In this document: piece by piece, positions 22,684-31,754 of the stretch
How the letters are laid out: every line of letters starts with the position of its first letter
Position numbering within the stretch: position 1 is the stretch's first letter
Assembly (NCBI GenBank): GCA_905372275.1
Contig: CAJPON010000009.1
Span: 1 to 35,349 of the forward strand
Direction of reading: 5' to 3'
DNA length: 35,349 nucleotides
Origin: Candidatus Saccharimonadota bacterium
GTDB lineage: Bacteria > Patescibacteriota > Saccharimonadia > Saccharimonadales > Saccharimonadaceae
Made by a program: the position numbers and the translations under genes
The notes under the pieces: model-generated
What the model was told of the DNA's origin: nothing
Databases searched by the model: none
The model's input: the letters and a program-made list of their open reading frames with translations, nothing else

Positions 22684-23682
22684 ATGAAGATTTTGCGATT
22701 GGCGGTGCAGAATGTTCGCGTTCATTCGCTGAAAATGCTTGATTTGGAGCCAGGGACAACGCTAATATCTGGCCCGAACGGTTGCGGCAAGACGTCGCTT
22801 ATCGAGGCCTTATATATCGCTTTGCGCGGCAAGTCCTTTCGCGGCAGCGACGAATCGATTTGTTCGTACGGCGCTCAAATGTATCAGATAGACGTAGCTA
22901 CCGATGAACTGCAATATCGGGTGACTTATCAAAATCAAGACGGCGCCAAGCGCAAACAGTTCGTGGTTGCTGGCAAAAAACACGGCCGCTTGCCTTATGC
23001 TCTCAAATATCCGATTGTGTTGTTTGAGCCAGATACGTTGCGGATTGTTAACGGCTCGCCGCAGCGCCGCCGCGATTTTTTGGACGGGTTGATCCAGCAA
23101 TACGACCAGTCATATTCACATGAGCTGAGCCGCTATAATCGCGCTCTATTGCAGCGTAATAAACTCCTCAAGGATCCGCTAATTAACGACGACGAATTAT
23201 TCTCTTGGAATCTGATACTGAGTGATTATGGCGCTAAAATTATTAGTAAGCGCCAAGCGGTTTTAAACGATTTTAATAGTAAAATAACTGCAATCTATCA
23301 GAGTATTGCTGGCACGAGCGACACGGTTAGCTTGCAATATTCCCACGAAAGCCGCGTGTCGGCGCAAAAACTGCTCAAGGAGTATGAAGAAAAAATCACT
23401 TATGATAAGGTGGTTGGCGCGACCAGTACTGGGCCGCATCGGCACGACATAGCGATTGGATTTGGTGATAAATCTGCTGCCAAAGTTGCCTCTCGCGGCG
23501 AGGCGCGGACGATTGTTTTGGCGCTGAAATTTCTCGAAGCAGCTTATATTGAGCAGCAAACTGGTAAAAGGCCGTTAATTTTGCTAGATGACGTCTTTGG
23601 CGAGCTTGATCAACACCGCCAAAAGCGGCTGATGAGCGAATTCGTTGATAACCAGATCGTGATGACGAGTGCTGGCGATTAG
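22684..23682 (+). CDS. recF: DNA replication/repair protein RecF
   Basis: A 332-residue ABC-type ATPase, slightly shorter than E. coli RecF (357). Walker A is ISGPNGCGKTSLIEAL (about 28-43); the family's FEPDTLRIVNGSPQRRRDFLD and LQRNKLLK segments follow; the signature region is near ASRGEARTIVLALKFLEA; Walker B and D-loop are ILLDDVFGELD (about 298-308); and VMTSAGD is the H-loop region, with the usual His missing or replaced. It binds gapped DNA and helps load RecA with RecO and RecR. It ends at a small hairpin shared with the convergent operon. Confidence 0.95.
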   Translation: MKILRLAVQNVRVHSLKMLDLEPGTTLISGPNGCGKTSLIEALYIALRGKSFRGSDESICSYGAQMYQIDVATDELQYRVTYQNQDGAKRKQFVVAGKKHGRLPYALKYPIVLFEPDTLRIVNGSPQRRRDFLDGLIQQYDQSYSHELSRYNRALLQRNKLLKDPLINDDELFSWNLILSDYGAKIISKRQAVLNDFNSKITAIYQSIAGTSDTVSLQYSHESRVSAQKLLKEYEEKITYDKVVGATSTGPHRHDIAIGFGDKSAAKVASRGEARTIVLALKFLEAAYIEQQTGKRPLILLDDVFGELDQHRQKRLMSEFVDNQIVMTSAGD

Positions 23683-23696
23683 TGTTTATAATCGCC
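23674..23696. terminator. Hairpin between convergent recF and secretion operon
   Basis: GGCGATTA (23674-23681) and TAATCGCC (23689-23696) form a perfect 8-bp stem with a 7-base loop and span the recF stop. It is symmetric and could act on both strands, but there is no T-run on either side, so it is a weak or factor-assisted terminator at best. Confidence 0.45.
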
Positions 23697-24424
23697 TATT
23701 CATACCTATCAACTTTGTTCGTGTTGCCGATGTTATAATTCGGCATGAGCGGCCGCTGTGTAGTGATGTCGATAGTGTTAGCTTTATTGAGAGTACTTTG
23801 CGGCGCTGAGCAGTCGTATTTGCTGATCGAGATCATCGGCTTGCATTTAACTACCCATTTCGAATCTTTCTTCTCGAGGACGACTTTCAGAGTGTCTCGA
23901 TTTAAGTCGGTGCCGGAGCCGTTAAATACCAAGGCGGCAATCGCCCAATCGCCTTTTTCTAGTACAGCTTCGTTTTTGATAGTATAAAAGGTGCTTATTT
24001 TGCTATTGCTGCCTAGGATAGCGCTATCTATAGCTTTTTTGTTCTCGTTCGTCAGTTTTTGTAAGTACGAATTAGTATATTTGTAGTCGAGAGAAACGCT
24101 TTTTTTGTCCGAGCCCAATAATATTCCTCGTTGTAAAATTGACACGATATTATCTTTACTCTTAGCTACTAAAAAGTAAGTGCCTTTCGGCAAGAAATAC
24201 TCTTTGCCGGACTGAATGGATTTTTCGATAACTGTTTTGGTAGGAGCGATGGTATTTTCGGTCTTGGTGTCAGTGCCTTTATATAGTATAACGCTAGAAT
24301 ATTTCGATGAATCGAATGAGATTGTCAAATACTGGCGAGAAGTAATTACTGCCAATATAATCATCAAAACAGTAAATGCAGAAAAAGCGGCGGCAATTAT
24401 AATGATTTTCTTCTTCGGCGTCAT
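23696..24424 (-). CDS. Single-pass membrane protein of the secretion operon
   Basis: A 242-residue protein of no recognised family. One membrane helix (about 6-27) follows a short basic tail; the rest is outside. Residues 30-115 are beta-rich, with YLTISFDSSKYSSVILYKG and KEYFLPKGTYFLVAKSKD; that last segment resembles the end of a PEGA-type domain, as in the gene before it. Residues about 125-215 look like a separate fold (TFYTIKNEAVLEKGDWAIAALVF...WVVKCKP) with two cysteines. It is the last gene of the operon; AGGAGA precedes the ATG and the gap to the previous stop is 3 bases. It may be a channel-associated surface protein. Confidence 0.6.
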   Translation of the reverse strand: MTPKKKIIIIAAAFSAFTVLMIILAVITSRQYLTISFDSSKYSSVILYKGTDTKTENTIAPTKTVIEKSIQSGKEYFLPKGTYFLVAKSKDNIVSILQRGILLGSDKKSVSLDYKYTNSYLQKLTNENKKAIDSAILGSNSKISTFYTIKNEAVLEKGDWAIAALVFNGSGTDLNRDTLKVVLEKKDSKWVVKCKPMISISKYDCSAPQSTLNKANTIDITTQRPLMPNYNIGNTNKVDRYE

Positions 24425-24427
24425 AAG

Positions 24428-25060
24428 TTATTCTCCTAGATGGCTTTTATAATCGGCATATTCTATCTGATAATCGCTTAATTTGATACCCATAGATACT
24501 AGCCGTAGCGTGGCCTTGTAGCGGTATTGCGGCGATTCGGTACGGATAACGATTATTGGCCGATCGTCTTTCTTGTAGTAACCAACCGAATAGTAAGGAT
24601 CTTTGATTGGTAATTTAGCGACTACTGGATATTTTTCGGTGAATTTTTTGCCAGCTTCGCGGATTTGCTGGCCAGCAATACCTTCAACCTTATTATATTG
24701 ATCCATGTGTTTTTTTTGCCACTGGCGAGCTTGATCTGATTGCGGCATGAGCTCGATAATGACAGTATACCGTGGTTTGGTGGTGGCGTTAACCTCTGTC
24801 TGGCTGCTGCGGAAGCCGTCTTTGGCGGCCGTGATTGAATAATCGCCTGGCGGCAGGTAATTGGTGCCGTTTTTGGCGGCATACTCTGCCTTAGTTTTTT
24901 TGTCTTTGAAAGTGATTTTCGCGTCGTTAGGAGCGGCGGCAACCTCGACCGTGATTTTCCCTGAGCGGTCAATAGCAGTGTAAATTTGATAAATTATAGT
25001 GCCAATGATCGCAATGATAACGAAAATAATGGCGATAACGATATTTTTACGTTGATTCAT
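24428..25060 (-). CDS. Membrane-anchored PEGA-like domain protein
   Basis: A 210-residue protein with one N-terminal membrane helix (about 7-28). Residues about 35-105 resemble a PEGA domain, a carbohydrate- or surface-associated beta module: ITVEVAAAPNDAKITFKDKKT, then NGTNYLPPGDYSITAAKDGFRSSQTEVNA with the typical PPGxYxxxxxKxGY/F turn. The C-terminal half (about 120-210) is mixed alpha/beta (YKATLRLVSMGIKLSDYQIEY) and not recognised. The start overlaps the stop of the hydrolase gene as ATGA. Tight coupling to the hydrolase suggests both are part of the wall-spanning section of the secretion system. Confidence 0.65.
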   Translation of the reverse strand: MNQRKNIVIAIIFVIIAIIGTIIYQIYTAIDRSGKITVEVAAAPNDAKITFKDKKTKAEYAAKNGTNYLPPGDYSITAAKDGFRSSQTEVNATTKPRYTVIIELMPQSDQARQWQKKHMDQYNKVEGIAGQQIREAGKKFTEKYPVVAKLPIKDPYYSVGYYKKDDRPIIVIRTESPQYRYKATLRLVSMGIKLSDYQIEYADYKSHLGE

Positions 25061-26946
25061 GCTGATATCCCCGATGATGATGTTGATGATGATTTTTTTC
25101 TATACCACCTAGCGTCCTTCCAGTCAAACCCTTCGCCAGCGGCACTTGGAGCCTTTTCGCCGTAGCTAGCAGAGGCATATTTGCTTTCGAAGCCGTTAAC
25201 TTCACCGACGTATAACCAAACGTGACCTTGCACAAAAGCTACATCGCCTGGCTGAAGTTTGTCATCTGTAAATTTGCTGCCGTCTGGCTCATATGTGCCG
25301 TTAGCACTACCAAGATGTTGCCAATTAGCGCTGGCCCATGCTTCTTGCTCGGCTGAGCCGCCGCCCTTGGCATCAGAGTTGTAGGTCTTGTCAAAACCGC
25401 TATCATATAGCAGTGTTGTAACAAATGCACCGCAATCAACACCTCGTAAACTTTCATCTCCACCGCTTGGATTGCCAGTATAGCGCCCCTCCTTCACAGC
25501 AGTATCTATTGCCGCAACGTAGTCGTCTCTTCGCTGGGTGCGTGGTTCATGATGCAGCTCTTTCCAGGCGTATTTGAGAGTATAATCTTGCAGTCCTGAA
25601 GCTCCGCCACTGCCACTGCTGCACGACGCGGAAGTGCCTGGTAAGGCAGCCCCAGACGAGCTAAGCGATGTACTGTCTTTGTATTTGTCATAAAGAGCTT
25701 TGGCGTTGGATTGACGTTGGCTAAGCGCGCTGCCGCCACTTCTTTCGAATGTTGCTTCAAACACCACAGCGGCCTCCTCGGGAGTCGAGGTTGCTCTGAC
25801 GGCATCAGCAACACCGCCGTTAGTAGATGGGTGGTCTTTCCATTCGTCGGTTAAGCCCATTTCCCAAGCTAGGTAACGCAATTGAATCGCTAGATCATAC
25901 GGGTCACCATTCATATCGGCTGCGAATTTTACTACCCCATTATTCCAGCGGTTATCATCCCATTGGGCGATACCAATATGCGTACCGTTAGAGGCTCTAG
26001 GGTCGACGTTTGGTGATGATTCTACCTGGAGGTTACCGACGACACCAGCAGCCTGAGCTAGAGTTAGTTTGGTACCATTGCCAGCGCTCATCAAATAACC
26101 TAGGGCAGTTTCTGGGTTGTCTGATAACATTTTAACCACGCCACCGCCTTTGGTTGGTGTCGCGCAACAGTTAGTGGTACTACTGGATGAAGCTGTAGTC
26201 GACGCAGTAGAGGCGGTAGCGACCGAGGCGCCAGCGTAGCCAGCCATCTCGTCGAGAGCGCCTTGCATAAAAGCTATATACCCTGCAGTATCATTACCGT
26301 CGTCTGGTGGAGCATATCTATTTGCGTACGCTGTCATACCTTGATCAATTTCATCAGAGAACACTGCCCTGTCGTACGAAAACCAGTCGCCGCTATCGAC
26401 ATTTTTGTTTTCTTCAGCATCAGCGTCAACACTAGCCTCGAAAGATGTCCACATATACCAATTTCGGCTAGCCTCTACGACGTGTGGTTGAGAGTCAGTT
26501 GCGGTACGTCCAAAGGCGTTATGCCCTTGATGAACTTTTATCTGGGCGCCTGGTACGTCTGTAGTGGCTAGTGTTGATTCCATCATAGCGTGCGCATACG
26601 CCAAAAACGGGCTGAGGTTGGCTTTTTTGGCGCTCGCCACAGCTTTTTGACTGGTACCTTTTAATGGGCTGTCTGGTGCGTGAGTTTCAATGTATTTTTC
26701 GATTGCGTCTGCCATTTTTGCGGCATCTAGATTAGGATAGGTCATACCGTTTGGTGCGCCGCTGCCAGGGCTGACTGACGATAAATCGGTACCCGACCCT
26801 GTCGAGCAGGCGGCATTGCTGTCGTAGTATTCTATATTGTTAATAGATGAGTTGATATTCAGTTTCTCTAGTGCAGCTGAAGTGGTTTGAGTGTAGGTAC
26901 TCACTAGTATGATTGCTGATAGTATAATAGACAGTGTTTTTCGCAT
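25057..26946 (-). CDS. Three-module secreted peptidoglycan hydrolase (VirB1-like role)
   Basis: A 629-residue secreted protein. Residues 1-25 are a signal peptide. Module 1 (about 76-235) looks like a glucosaminidase/lysozyme fold: AYAHAMMESTLAT with Glu123, then HNAFGRTATD and WTSFEASVDAD. After a Ser/Thr linker, module 2 (about 270-425) matches phage-tail lysozymes: AAGVVGNLQVESSPNVDP with Glu309, HIGIAQWDDNRWN, LQLRYLAWEM-like. Module 3 (about 450-615) is an NlpC/P60-type peptidase: RGVDCGAFVTTLL with Cys505 and GHVWLYVGEV with His575. The three could cut the glycan twice and a stem peptide once. In type IV secretion loci such enzymes open the wall for the channel. The gap to the upstream gene is 6 bases. 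Confidence 0.78.
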   Translation of the reverse strand: MRKTLSIILSAIILVSTYTQTTSAALEKLNINSSINNIEYYDSNAACSTGSGTDLSSVSPGSGAPNGMTYPNLDAAKMADAIEKYIETHAPDSPLKGTSQKAVASAKKANLSPFLAYAHAMMESTLATTDVPGAQIKVHQGHNAFGRTATDSQPHVVEASRNWYMWTSFEASVDADAEENKNVDSGDWFSYDRAVFSDEIDQGMTAYANRYAPPDDGNDTAGYIAFMQGALDEMAGYAGASVATASTASTTASSSSTTNCCATPTKGGGVVKMLSDNPETALGYLMSAGNGTKLTLAQAAGVVGNLQVESSPNVDPRASNGTHIGIAQWDDNRWNNGVVKFAADMNGDPYDLAIQLRYLAWEMGLTDEWKDHPSTNGGVADAVRATSTPEEAAVVFEATFERSGGSALSQRQSNAKALYDKYKDSTSLSSSGAALPGTSASCSSGSGGASGLQDYTLKYAWKELHHEPRTQRRDDYVAAIDTAVKEGRYTGNPSGGDESLRGVDCGAFVTTLLYDSGFDKTYNSDAKGGGSAEQEAWASANWQHLGSANGTYEPDGSKFTDDKLQPGDVAFVQGHVWLYVGEVNGFESKYASASYGEKAPSAAGEGFDWKDARWYRKKSSSTSSSGISA

Positions 26947-26952
26947 ACTAAT

Positions 26953-29880
26953 CTACCAATTTTTCGGAGCACTCCTTGTCCAGCGTAGTGCTAAGTGTAC
27001 GTGGTTACATGTATCATCATGAGGCACCAAGCCAGCACTGGACAATTTGCCGTCCATTCCTGAGCCAGCACGATTACCACAACCTTCCTGTCCGATACCA
27101 GCGCCTTGCGGTAGAACTTTGCTATCAAGGAGATACTGTAGCATGTCTATAGCGTTTTGGTCGCCGCCTGTTGTTGCTGTGCCGTTTATCATCGCTATAT
27201 CGACAGCTTCTCCAACAGGGTGTAAGCTGTACCAAGCGTCAGGACTATCTTCGCGGACCAACGAGGATATATAGATAGGGTATTTTTTGGCGATATGCAG
27301 GATAACTTGCAGTAATCTTTTGTCGACCGTCACGCCGTACGCCGCAGGTTGTCCATTTGCCATATTTTGGAACTGGTCGCCATCGTAGGTAATATTTGGA
27401 TTATCGACAATCTGCTTGGCCAGGCTAATAACGTCGCCATCTGGCAAGGTGGCGCCAGGGCCGCTGGTGGTTGATCCTGAGCCTGAGCCTGCTGCCGATT
27501 TCGTTTTATCTGGATCCTCATCCATACCATCGACAGTGCGTTTGTCGATTTGGTATAGGTTATATAGGGCGCGCTGCCGGCTGTCGATGGTGCATTCTTT
27601 GGTGTTTATGATGCTAGCTTGGTTGCAAGTGTCTATCCAGTCTTGCAGCTCGCTATTACTCTTTACTTTGCCGTCTTCGTCGATATCGCCGGAAGCGCTC
27701 AATTCGCTAGCTACTTGATCAGGCTCTATGCCCATATAATCAGTTGGTACGCCGTATTGAACGTCGCAGGCTGGACCGACAGCGATGTCTTTTTCGTTGG
27801 CTAGTACCGAGTTTTGCGTGCATTTGTTCTCGTCGATGATATTTTTGGCATAAGCCGACGGATTGAATAGATTAAACAGCGACGAGGTAGATATCGACGA
27901 GATAGCCGACACGAACGCTAATGGACTCGACGCCATACCTAAATACGGTACGAATCGTATAGCGATTGACCCCAGGAAAGTATTCGGACTAGAGATGTCG
28001 AATGGGCTGTGTGTTAAGCGGTCTTCTTCGGCTAGGGCAATACGCTCGGGCTGGACAATTTGCTCGTCGAAGGCAACTTTTTGCTGGACGGTTAGCGGTG
28101 CATTGCCAGTGTAACTGGCTTGGTCGGCCATACTGTTTGATAAGCCCACGCCAGTGATGTCGCCGACATCAGTGCCGGTTGCTCCCTTGGTTTTGTCACC
28201 TAGGAAGTATTCGGCTAATGCTTTCATATCTACCCAGTTACCGAATGTGTCAATGGCGGTTTGTACGATACCTCCCATGGCTGAACTGAGCTGCTGCTGT
28301 ACAGATTCAAGTGACAATATACCTTCGAGAGCAAATTCTCCTGCCGTCCAGGCCCAGCCGACTGGCCCTAGTCCGTTTTTGATGCCATCAAAAACCTCAA
28401 CAGCAACTTCGGCCGCCGTCGAGCCGACCAGGTCGCACCCTACCTTGACAGGCTCGCTATTGACGACACCTAGGTAGGTGGCAAGCGCTCCGCCAACTCC
28501 TGGTATATACGACGACGAGCTGCCAGCGGTGCCGAGACCCATAGTATATTTCATCAGTTTAGCGTCGGTGGCGGGTTTTTTGATAGAACCGTCTTTCTTG
28601 GTATATGATTGAGTGAGGATAGTCGCTACGTTATTGACCATTTCCGGGGTGGCTTCGCCCTTTTTGATGGCATCAGCGGCTGTCAAAAAGGTATAACCTA
28701 GTTTAGCGTACTGGGCGATTCGAAAAGCCTTATTGATGTTGACTATCACATTTGGCGCCTTGGCTGCCGCGCAGATTCCTTGAGCCATCATTAGCTTAGC
28801 ATCACCGCCTTTTTTGGCAGTTTTTTTGGCTTCTTTCTTGGCAAAATCACCAGCCTCATCGGCGATTTCTTTCTTGATTTTGTCGCCGGCTTTGTCCTCA
28901 ATTTTTGTTAATTCGTCTGTGGCTTCGGTTAGAGCTTTTCTGGTTTTTTTGGAGTTTAACTTTTCTGCTACTTTTTTGGTGACGCCTATTTTCTTGAGGA
29001 ACTTGACCGCGGCGTCGTCAACCCAGTTCACCCAGCGCGGATTATAGGCGCGCCGGAAAGCGTTGCGAAGTTTAGGGTTATTGCGCAGCGCCTTTTTGAA
29101 ATCTTTGGCGGATATTTTTTCGCCGTCTATCAGATAGTGAGCTGGCCGCTTGCCGCCGATTAACTTGCCTTTTTCGATAACTTCGCCAGCTTCATCCAGA
29201 GCTTTGACGCCGGCTTTGTCGAGCTGTTTGAGCTGGTAATTAGTCGGTTTGTGAAAGCGGCAGGCGATTTTAACTAATGTACAAGAACCAGATGTGGCAT
29301 TATCAGCCAGGCGCCGCGACAAAATTCGGTTAGATCGCGACATTGATGTATATTGCTGCTGGTCGATGTTTGTAACAATTGATTCTTTGATAGAGACTAG
29401 CAGCGAACCCATGATGCTAGTCGACGAACCGATACCAACGGCACCGACCAGTAGCATGCTGGCTACCGCGCCAGTCGGGCCAAATCGTTTGAGCTTATTC
29501 ATAGCCGAAAAGCCACCTGATTTACCCTTGCCCTTCTTAGGTTTGTTTAGGTCTCTCGAGGTGTTGTCGCGCCAGCCGTCTTGCTGCTGCGACTGCTTCT
29601 CTTTGTTATTGATATTGCCAGCGGCGTCGCCACTACTATTACCGCTACCGCTAGCCGCTTCGTTGCCGCGTTTGGCTGGTTTTTTATTCTCCATCCTCGA
29701 CAAATTTCGGCTGACGGTATCATCCCAGTGCGCCTGGCTCGGCGACATTTCGCGCTCCCAGGCATCGAAATCGTCGGCATGGCCTTGGTCTGTGGGTGTC
29801 TGCATCTGACGCTCCCACTGGTCAAAGTCGTCGGCGTTGTCTTGGCTGGTGTCTGGTCTTTCTCTTGTACCTAGCGGCAT
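26953..29880 (-). CDS. Large secretion-operon membrane protein with C-terminal metallopeptidase-like domain
   Basis: A 975-residue protein. Residues 16-26 and 35-45 are a repeated motif (ADDFDQWERQM, ADDFDAWEREM), and WDDTVSRNL (52-60) is echoed by WRDNTSRDL (103-111). A hydrophobic region (about 136-163) follows a basic stretch; a Lys-rich coiled region (about 240-350) and a later hydrophobic segment (about 640-665) come next. The last 115 residues look like an M15/Hedgehog-type zinc peptidase: SLHPVGEAVDI with His887 and Asp894, and CNHVHLAL with His962. No single family covers the whole. It sits between virB4 and the hydrolase, with its own -10 box 6 bases before the ATG. Inferred role: a channel component that also trims the wall. 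Confidence 0.65.
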   Translation of the reverse strand: MPLGTRERPDTSQDNADDFDQWERQMQTPTDQGHADDFDAWEREMSPSQAHWDDTVSRNLSRMENKKPAKRGNEAASGSGNSSGDAAGNINNKEKQSQQQDGWRDNTSRDLNKPKKGKGKSGGFSAMNKLKRFGPTGAVASMLLVGAVGIGSSTSIMGSLLVSIKESIVTNIDQQQYTSMSRSNRILSRRLADNATSGSCTLVKIACRFHKPTNYQLKQLDKAGVKALDEAGEVIEKGKLIGGKRPAHYLIDGEKISAKDFKKALRNNPKLRNAFRRAYNPRWVNWVDDAAVKFLKKIGVTKKVAEKLNSKKTRKALTEATDELTKIEDKAGDKIKKEIADEAGDFAKKEAKKTAKKGGDAKLMMAQGICAAAKAPNVIVNINKAFRIAQYAKLGYTFLTAADAIKKGEATPEMVNNVATILTQSYTKKDGSIKKPATDAKLMKYTMGLGTAGSSSSYIPGVGGALATYLGVVNSEPVKVGCDLVGSTAAEVAVEVFDGIKNGLGPVGWAWTAGEFALEGILSLESVQQQLSSAMGGIVQTAIDTFGNWVDMKALAEYFLGDKTKGATGTDVGDITGVGLSNSMADQASYTGNAPLTVQQKVAFDEQIVQPERIALAEEDRLTHSPFDISSPNTFLGSIAIRFVPYLGMASSPLAFVSAISSISTSSLFNLFNPSAYAKNIIDENKCTQNSVLANEKDIAVGPACDVQYGVPTDYMGIEPDQVASELSASGDIDEDGKVKSNSELQDWIDTCNQASIINTKECTIDSRQRALYNLYQIDKRTVDGMDEDPDKTKSAAGSGSGSTTSGPGATLPDGDVISLAKQIVDNPNITYDGDQFQNMANGQPAAYGVTVDKRLLQVILHIAKKYPIYISSLVREDSPDAWYSLHPVGEAVDIAMINGTATTGGDQNAIDMLQYLLDSKVLPQGAGIGQEGCGNRAGSGMDGKLSSAGLVPHDDTCNHVHLALRWTRSAPKNW

Positions 29881-29886
29881 AATCTT

Positions 29887-29892
29887 ATTATA
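29887..29892 (-). promoter_or_regulatory. -10 box for the large secretion-operon gene
   Basis: TATAAT on the minus strand, 6 bases before the ATG at 29880, in a 26-base gap after virB4. There is no room for a ribosome-binding site. It would let the distal wall-cutting genes be expressed apart from the channel genes. Confidence 0.5.
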
Positions 29893-29906
29893 ACCTTTTT
29901 AAGCTA

Positions 29907-31754
29907 TTATGTCTGCTCCTCGGCAGCGGCTGCGGCGGCTTGTTGTAGTGTTGCCTGCGGGTTGGTGGTAATCAAGCCAGTTTCGGTGTCGCTGGCGACA
30001 ATCTGGATATGAACGTGATTCTGCCCGGCAAAGAATAACCCCTGTCCGACCGGGAAATTGGCTAGGCGCTTGCGTTCTTCTTCGGTTAATTTGAAAACGT
30101 CGCCAAGCACATCGACAGCGCTCGATGATTGCTTTAGTAGTAACTGCATTGATGAGTTCGAAACAATGGCGCGGCCCATTTTGCTGCCCATAAAGTCCTC
30201 GACATCCTGGGTGATGGTTGTCAGGCCCAAGTAATATTTACGAGCGCGCTTGGCTAAACTAAACATGAAGTTCGCCGAGTCGTCATATTTCATCAGCTGC
30301 CAAGCCTCATCGACGATTAACATGCGCTTTTTCTGCTGGGTGCGGACAATATTCCAAATGTGGCTAAGGACGATATACATCGCCACCGGCCGCAATTCAT
30401 CCTCGAGGTCGCGAATATTAAAGACCACCATATTGTTGTTGATATCAATATTGCTCTGCTGGCTAAAGATACCAGCAAACGTGCCGGTGGTATATTTGCG
30501 CAGGCGCTGCGCCAACTGCGGGCCGGTACCGCCCATGTGTAACAGAGTGTCATATAAATCGCCCATTGTCGGCGGTACCGAAGTGTGCGTCAGTGGATCG
30601 CTAGTGATGCCAACGCGAGCGTAAGTGTCAATCAAGCCTTGGTCGAGGTCGGCCTCTTCGGATGGCGATAAGCCAATACCAGCGCTATTAGCCGAAGCTC
30701 CGCCCAGCATCAGCCGCAGCAACCCGTGCAACGTCACTAGATTAGCGCGCAGGGCGTCGTCGGCTTCTTCGTTGTCGATAACTTTTGGCAGATCAAAAGG
30801 ATTAATTCGCGTGTCGCTGCTGAGGCTGAGCCGGATATAGCTGCCGCCAACAGCGTCGCTTAGCCGTTGGTACTCGTTTTCCGGGTCGATAATCAGGATA
30901 TCGGCGCCCATCATCATGCTGCGAAGAGCCTCTAGCTTGACAGTAAATGACTTGCCGGCGCCAGACTTAGCGAATACTACCATGTTGGCGTTCTCTAGCG
31001 TGTAGCGGTCGAAAATCACCAGGCCGTTGTTGTGCATATTGATGCCGTACAAGATACCATTTTCTTGGGTTAAGTCGGCGCTAGTGAATGGGAAGCTGGT
31101 GCTGACGGCGCCAGTGTTCATATTGCGGCGAATTTGCAGCTGGTCGCTCATTTGCGGCACCGTACTGTTTAGGCCTTGTTCTTGCTGGCTAGAAGCGGTT
31201 TTGCTATAAACCAGCATCTGCCCGAAAAATGTCTCGATCGAGTGCTGTACATAGCCTAATTCCTCTAAGCTATCGCCGTAAATCGTCACGTACAGGCCGT
31301 AGCGGAAAAAGCGCTCTGATCCGACCTGCAGCTCGTCGCGTAGCTCTTCGGCGTCCTGCAGGGCGGCTTCTTTGGCTGGGTCGCGCGTCTTGCCTTTTTC
31401 GGCATTAATCGCCATATCGGCCTCTAGCTGAGTAACTTTTTTGCGCAAATTTTTGAGGACAATCGCTGTATCGACAGGATAAATAAACATGCTGATATCG
31501 AGGACTTGATCAATGTTAATTAATCCCGATAGCCAGCCCGTATACAACCGGCGCGGATAACCGTAGACATACATAGTTCGGCCGTATTTGGTGCCGATAC
31601 GGAAATAAGCCGAATGGATTTCGAGGCTGCTCGGCGCGATTAAATCGCGCAGCGTGGTCATACCCTTGAGGAAAGCTTGTTCGACCTCTGCTTGCTCGCG
31701 CTCGCGCTGCTGGGCAGCGATATCTAGCGGATCCATCTTTTTCTTGCGGGCCAT
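29907..31754 (-). CDS. virB4: VirB4/TraE-type secretion ATPase
   Basis: A 615-residue ATPase. The N-terminal part (about 40-230) is the VirB4 alpha/beta region; Walker A is VFAKSGAGKSF (about 261-270), PENEYQRL follows, and Walker B is RMLIVDEAWQLMK (about 477-489), then LTTITQDVEDF for the sensor. It powers assembly and transport in type IV secretion. The ATG at 31754 is chosen over the GTG one codon earlier: it has GGAGG 7 bases upstream and overlaps the upstream stop (TGATG). Length and motifs are normal for the short Gram-positive/CPR form. Confidence 0.93.
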   Translation of the reverse strand: MARKKKMDPLDIAAQQREREQAEVEQAFLKGMTTLRDLIAPSSLEIHSAYFRIGTKYGRTMYVYGYPRRLYTGWLSGLINIDQVLDISMFIYPVDTAIVLKNLRKKVTQLEADMAINAEKGKTRDPAKEAALQDAEELRDELQVGSERFFRYGLYVTIYGDSLEELGYVQHSIETFFGQMLVYSKTASSQQEQGLNSTVPQMSDQLQIRRNMNTGAVSTSFPFTSADLTQENGILYGINMHNNGLVIFDRYTLENANMVVFAKSGAGKSFTVKLEALRSMMMGADILIIDPENEYQRLSDAVGGSYIRLSLSSDTRINPFDLPKVIDNEEADDALRANLVTLHGLLRLMLGGASANSAGIGLSPSEEADLDQGLIDTYARVGITSDPLTHTSVPPTMGDLYDTLLHMGGTGPQLAQRLRKYTTGTFAGIFSQQSNIDINNNMVVFNIRDLEDELRPVAMYIVLSHIWNIVRTQQKKRMLIVDEAWQLMKYDDSANFMFSLAKRARKYYLGLTTITQDVEDFMGSKMGRAIVSNSSMQLLLKQSSSAVDVLGDVFKLTEEERKRLANFPVGQGLFFAGQNHVHIQIVASDTETGLITTNPQATLQQAAAAAAEEQT

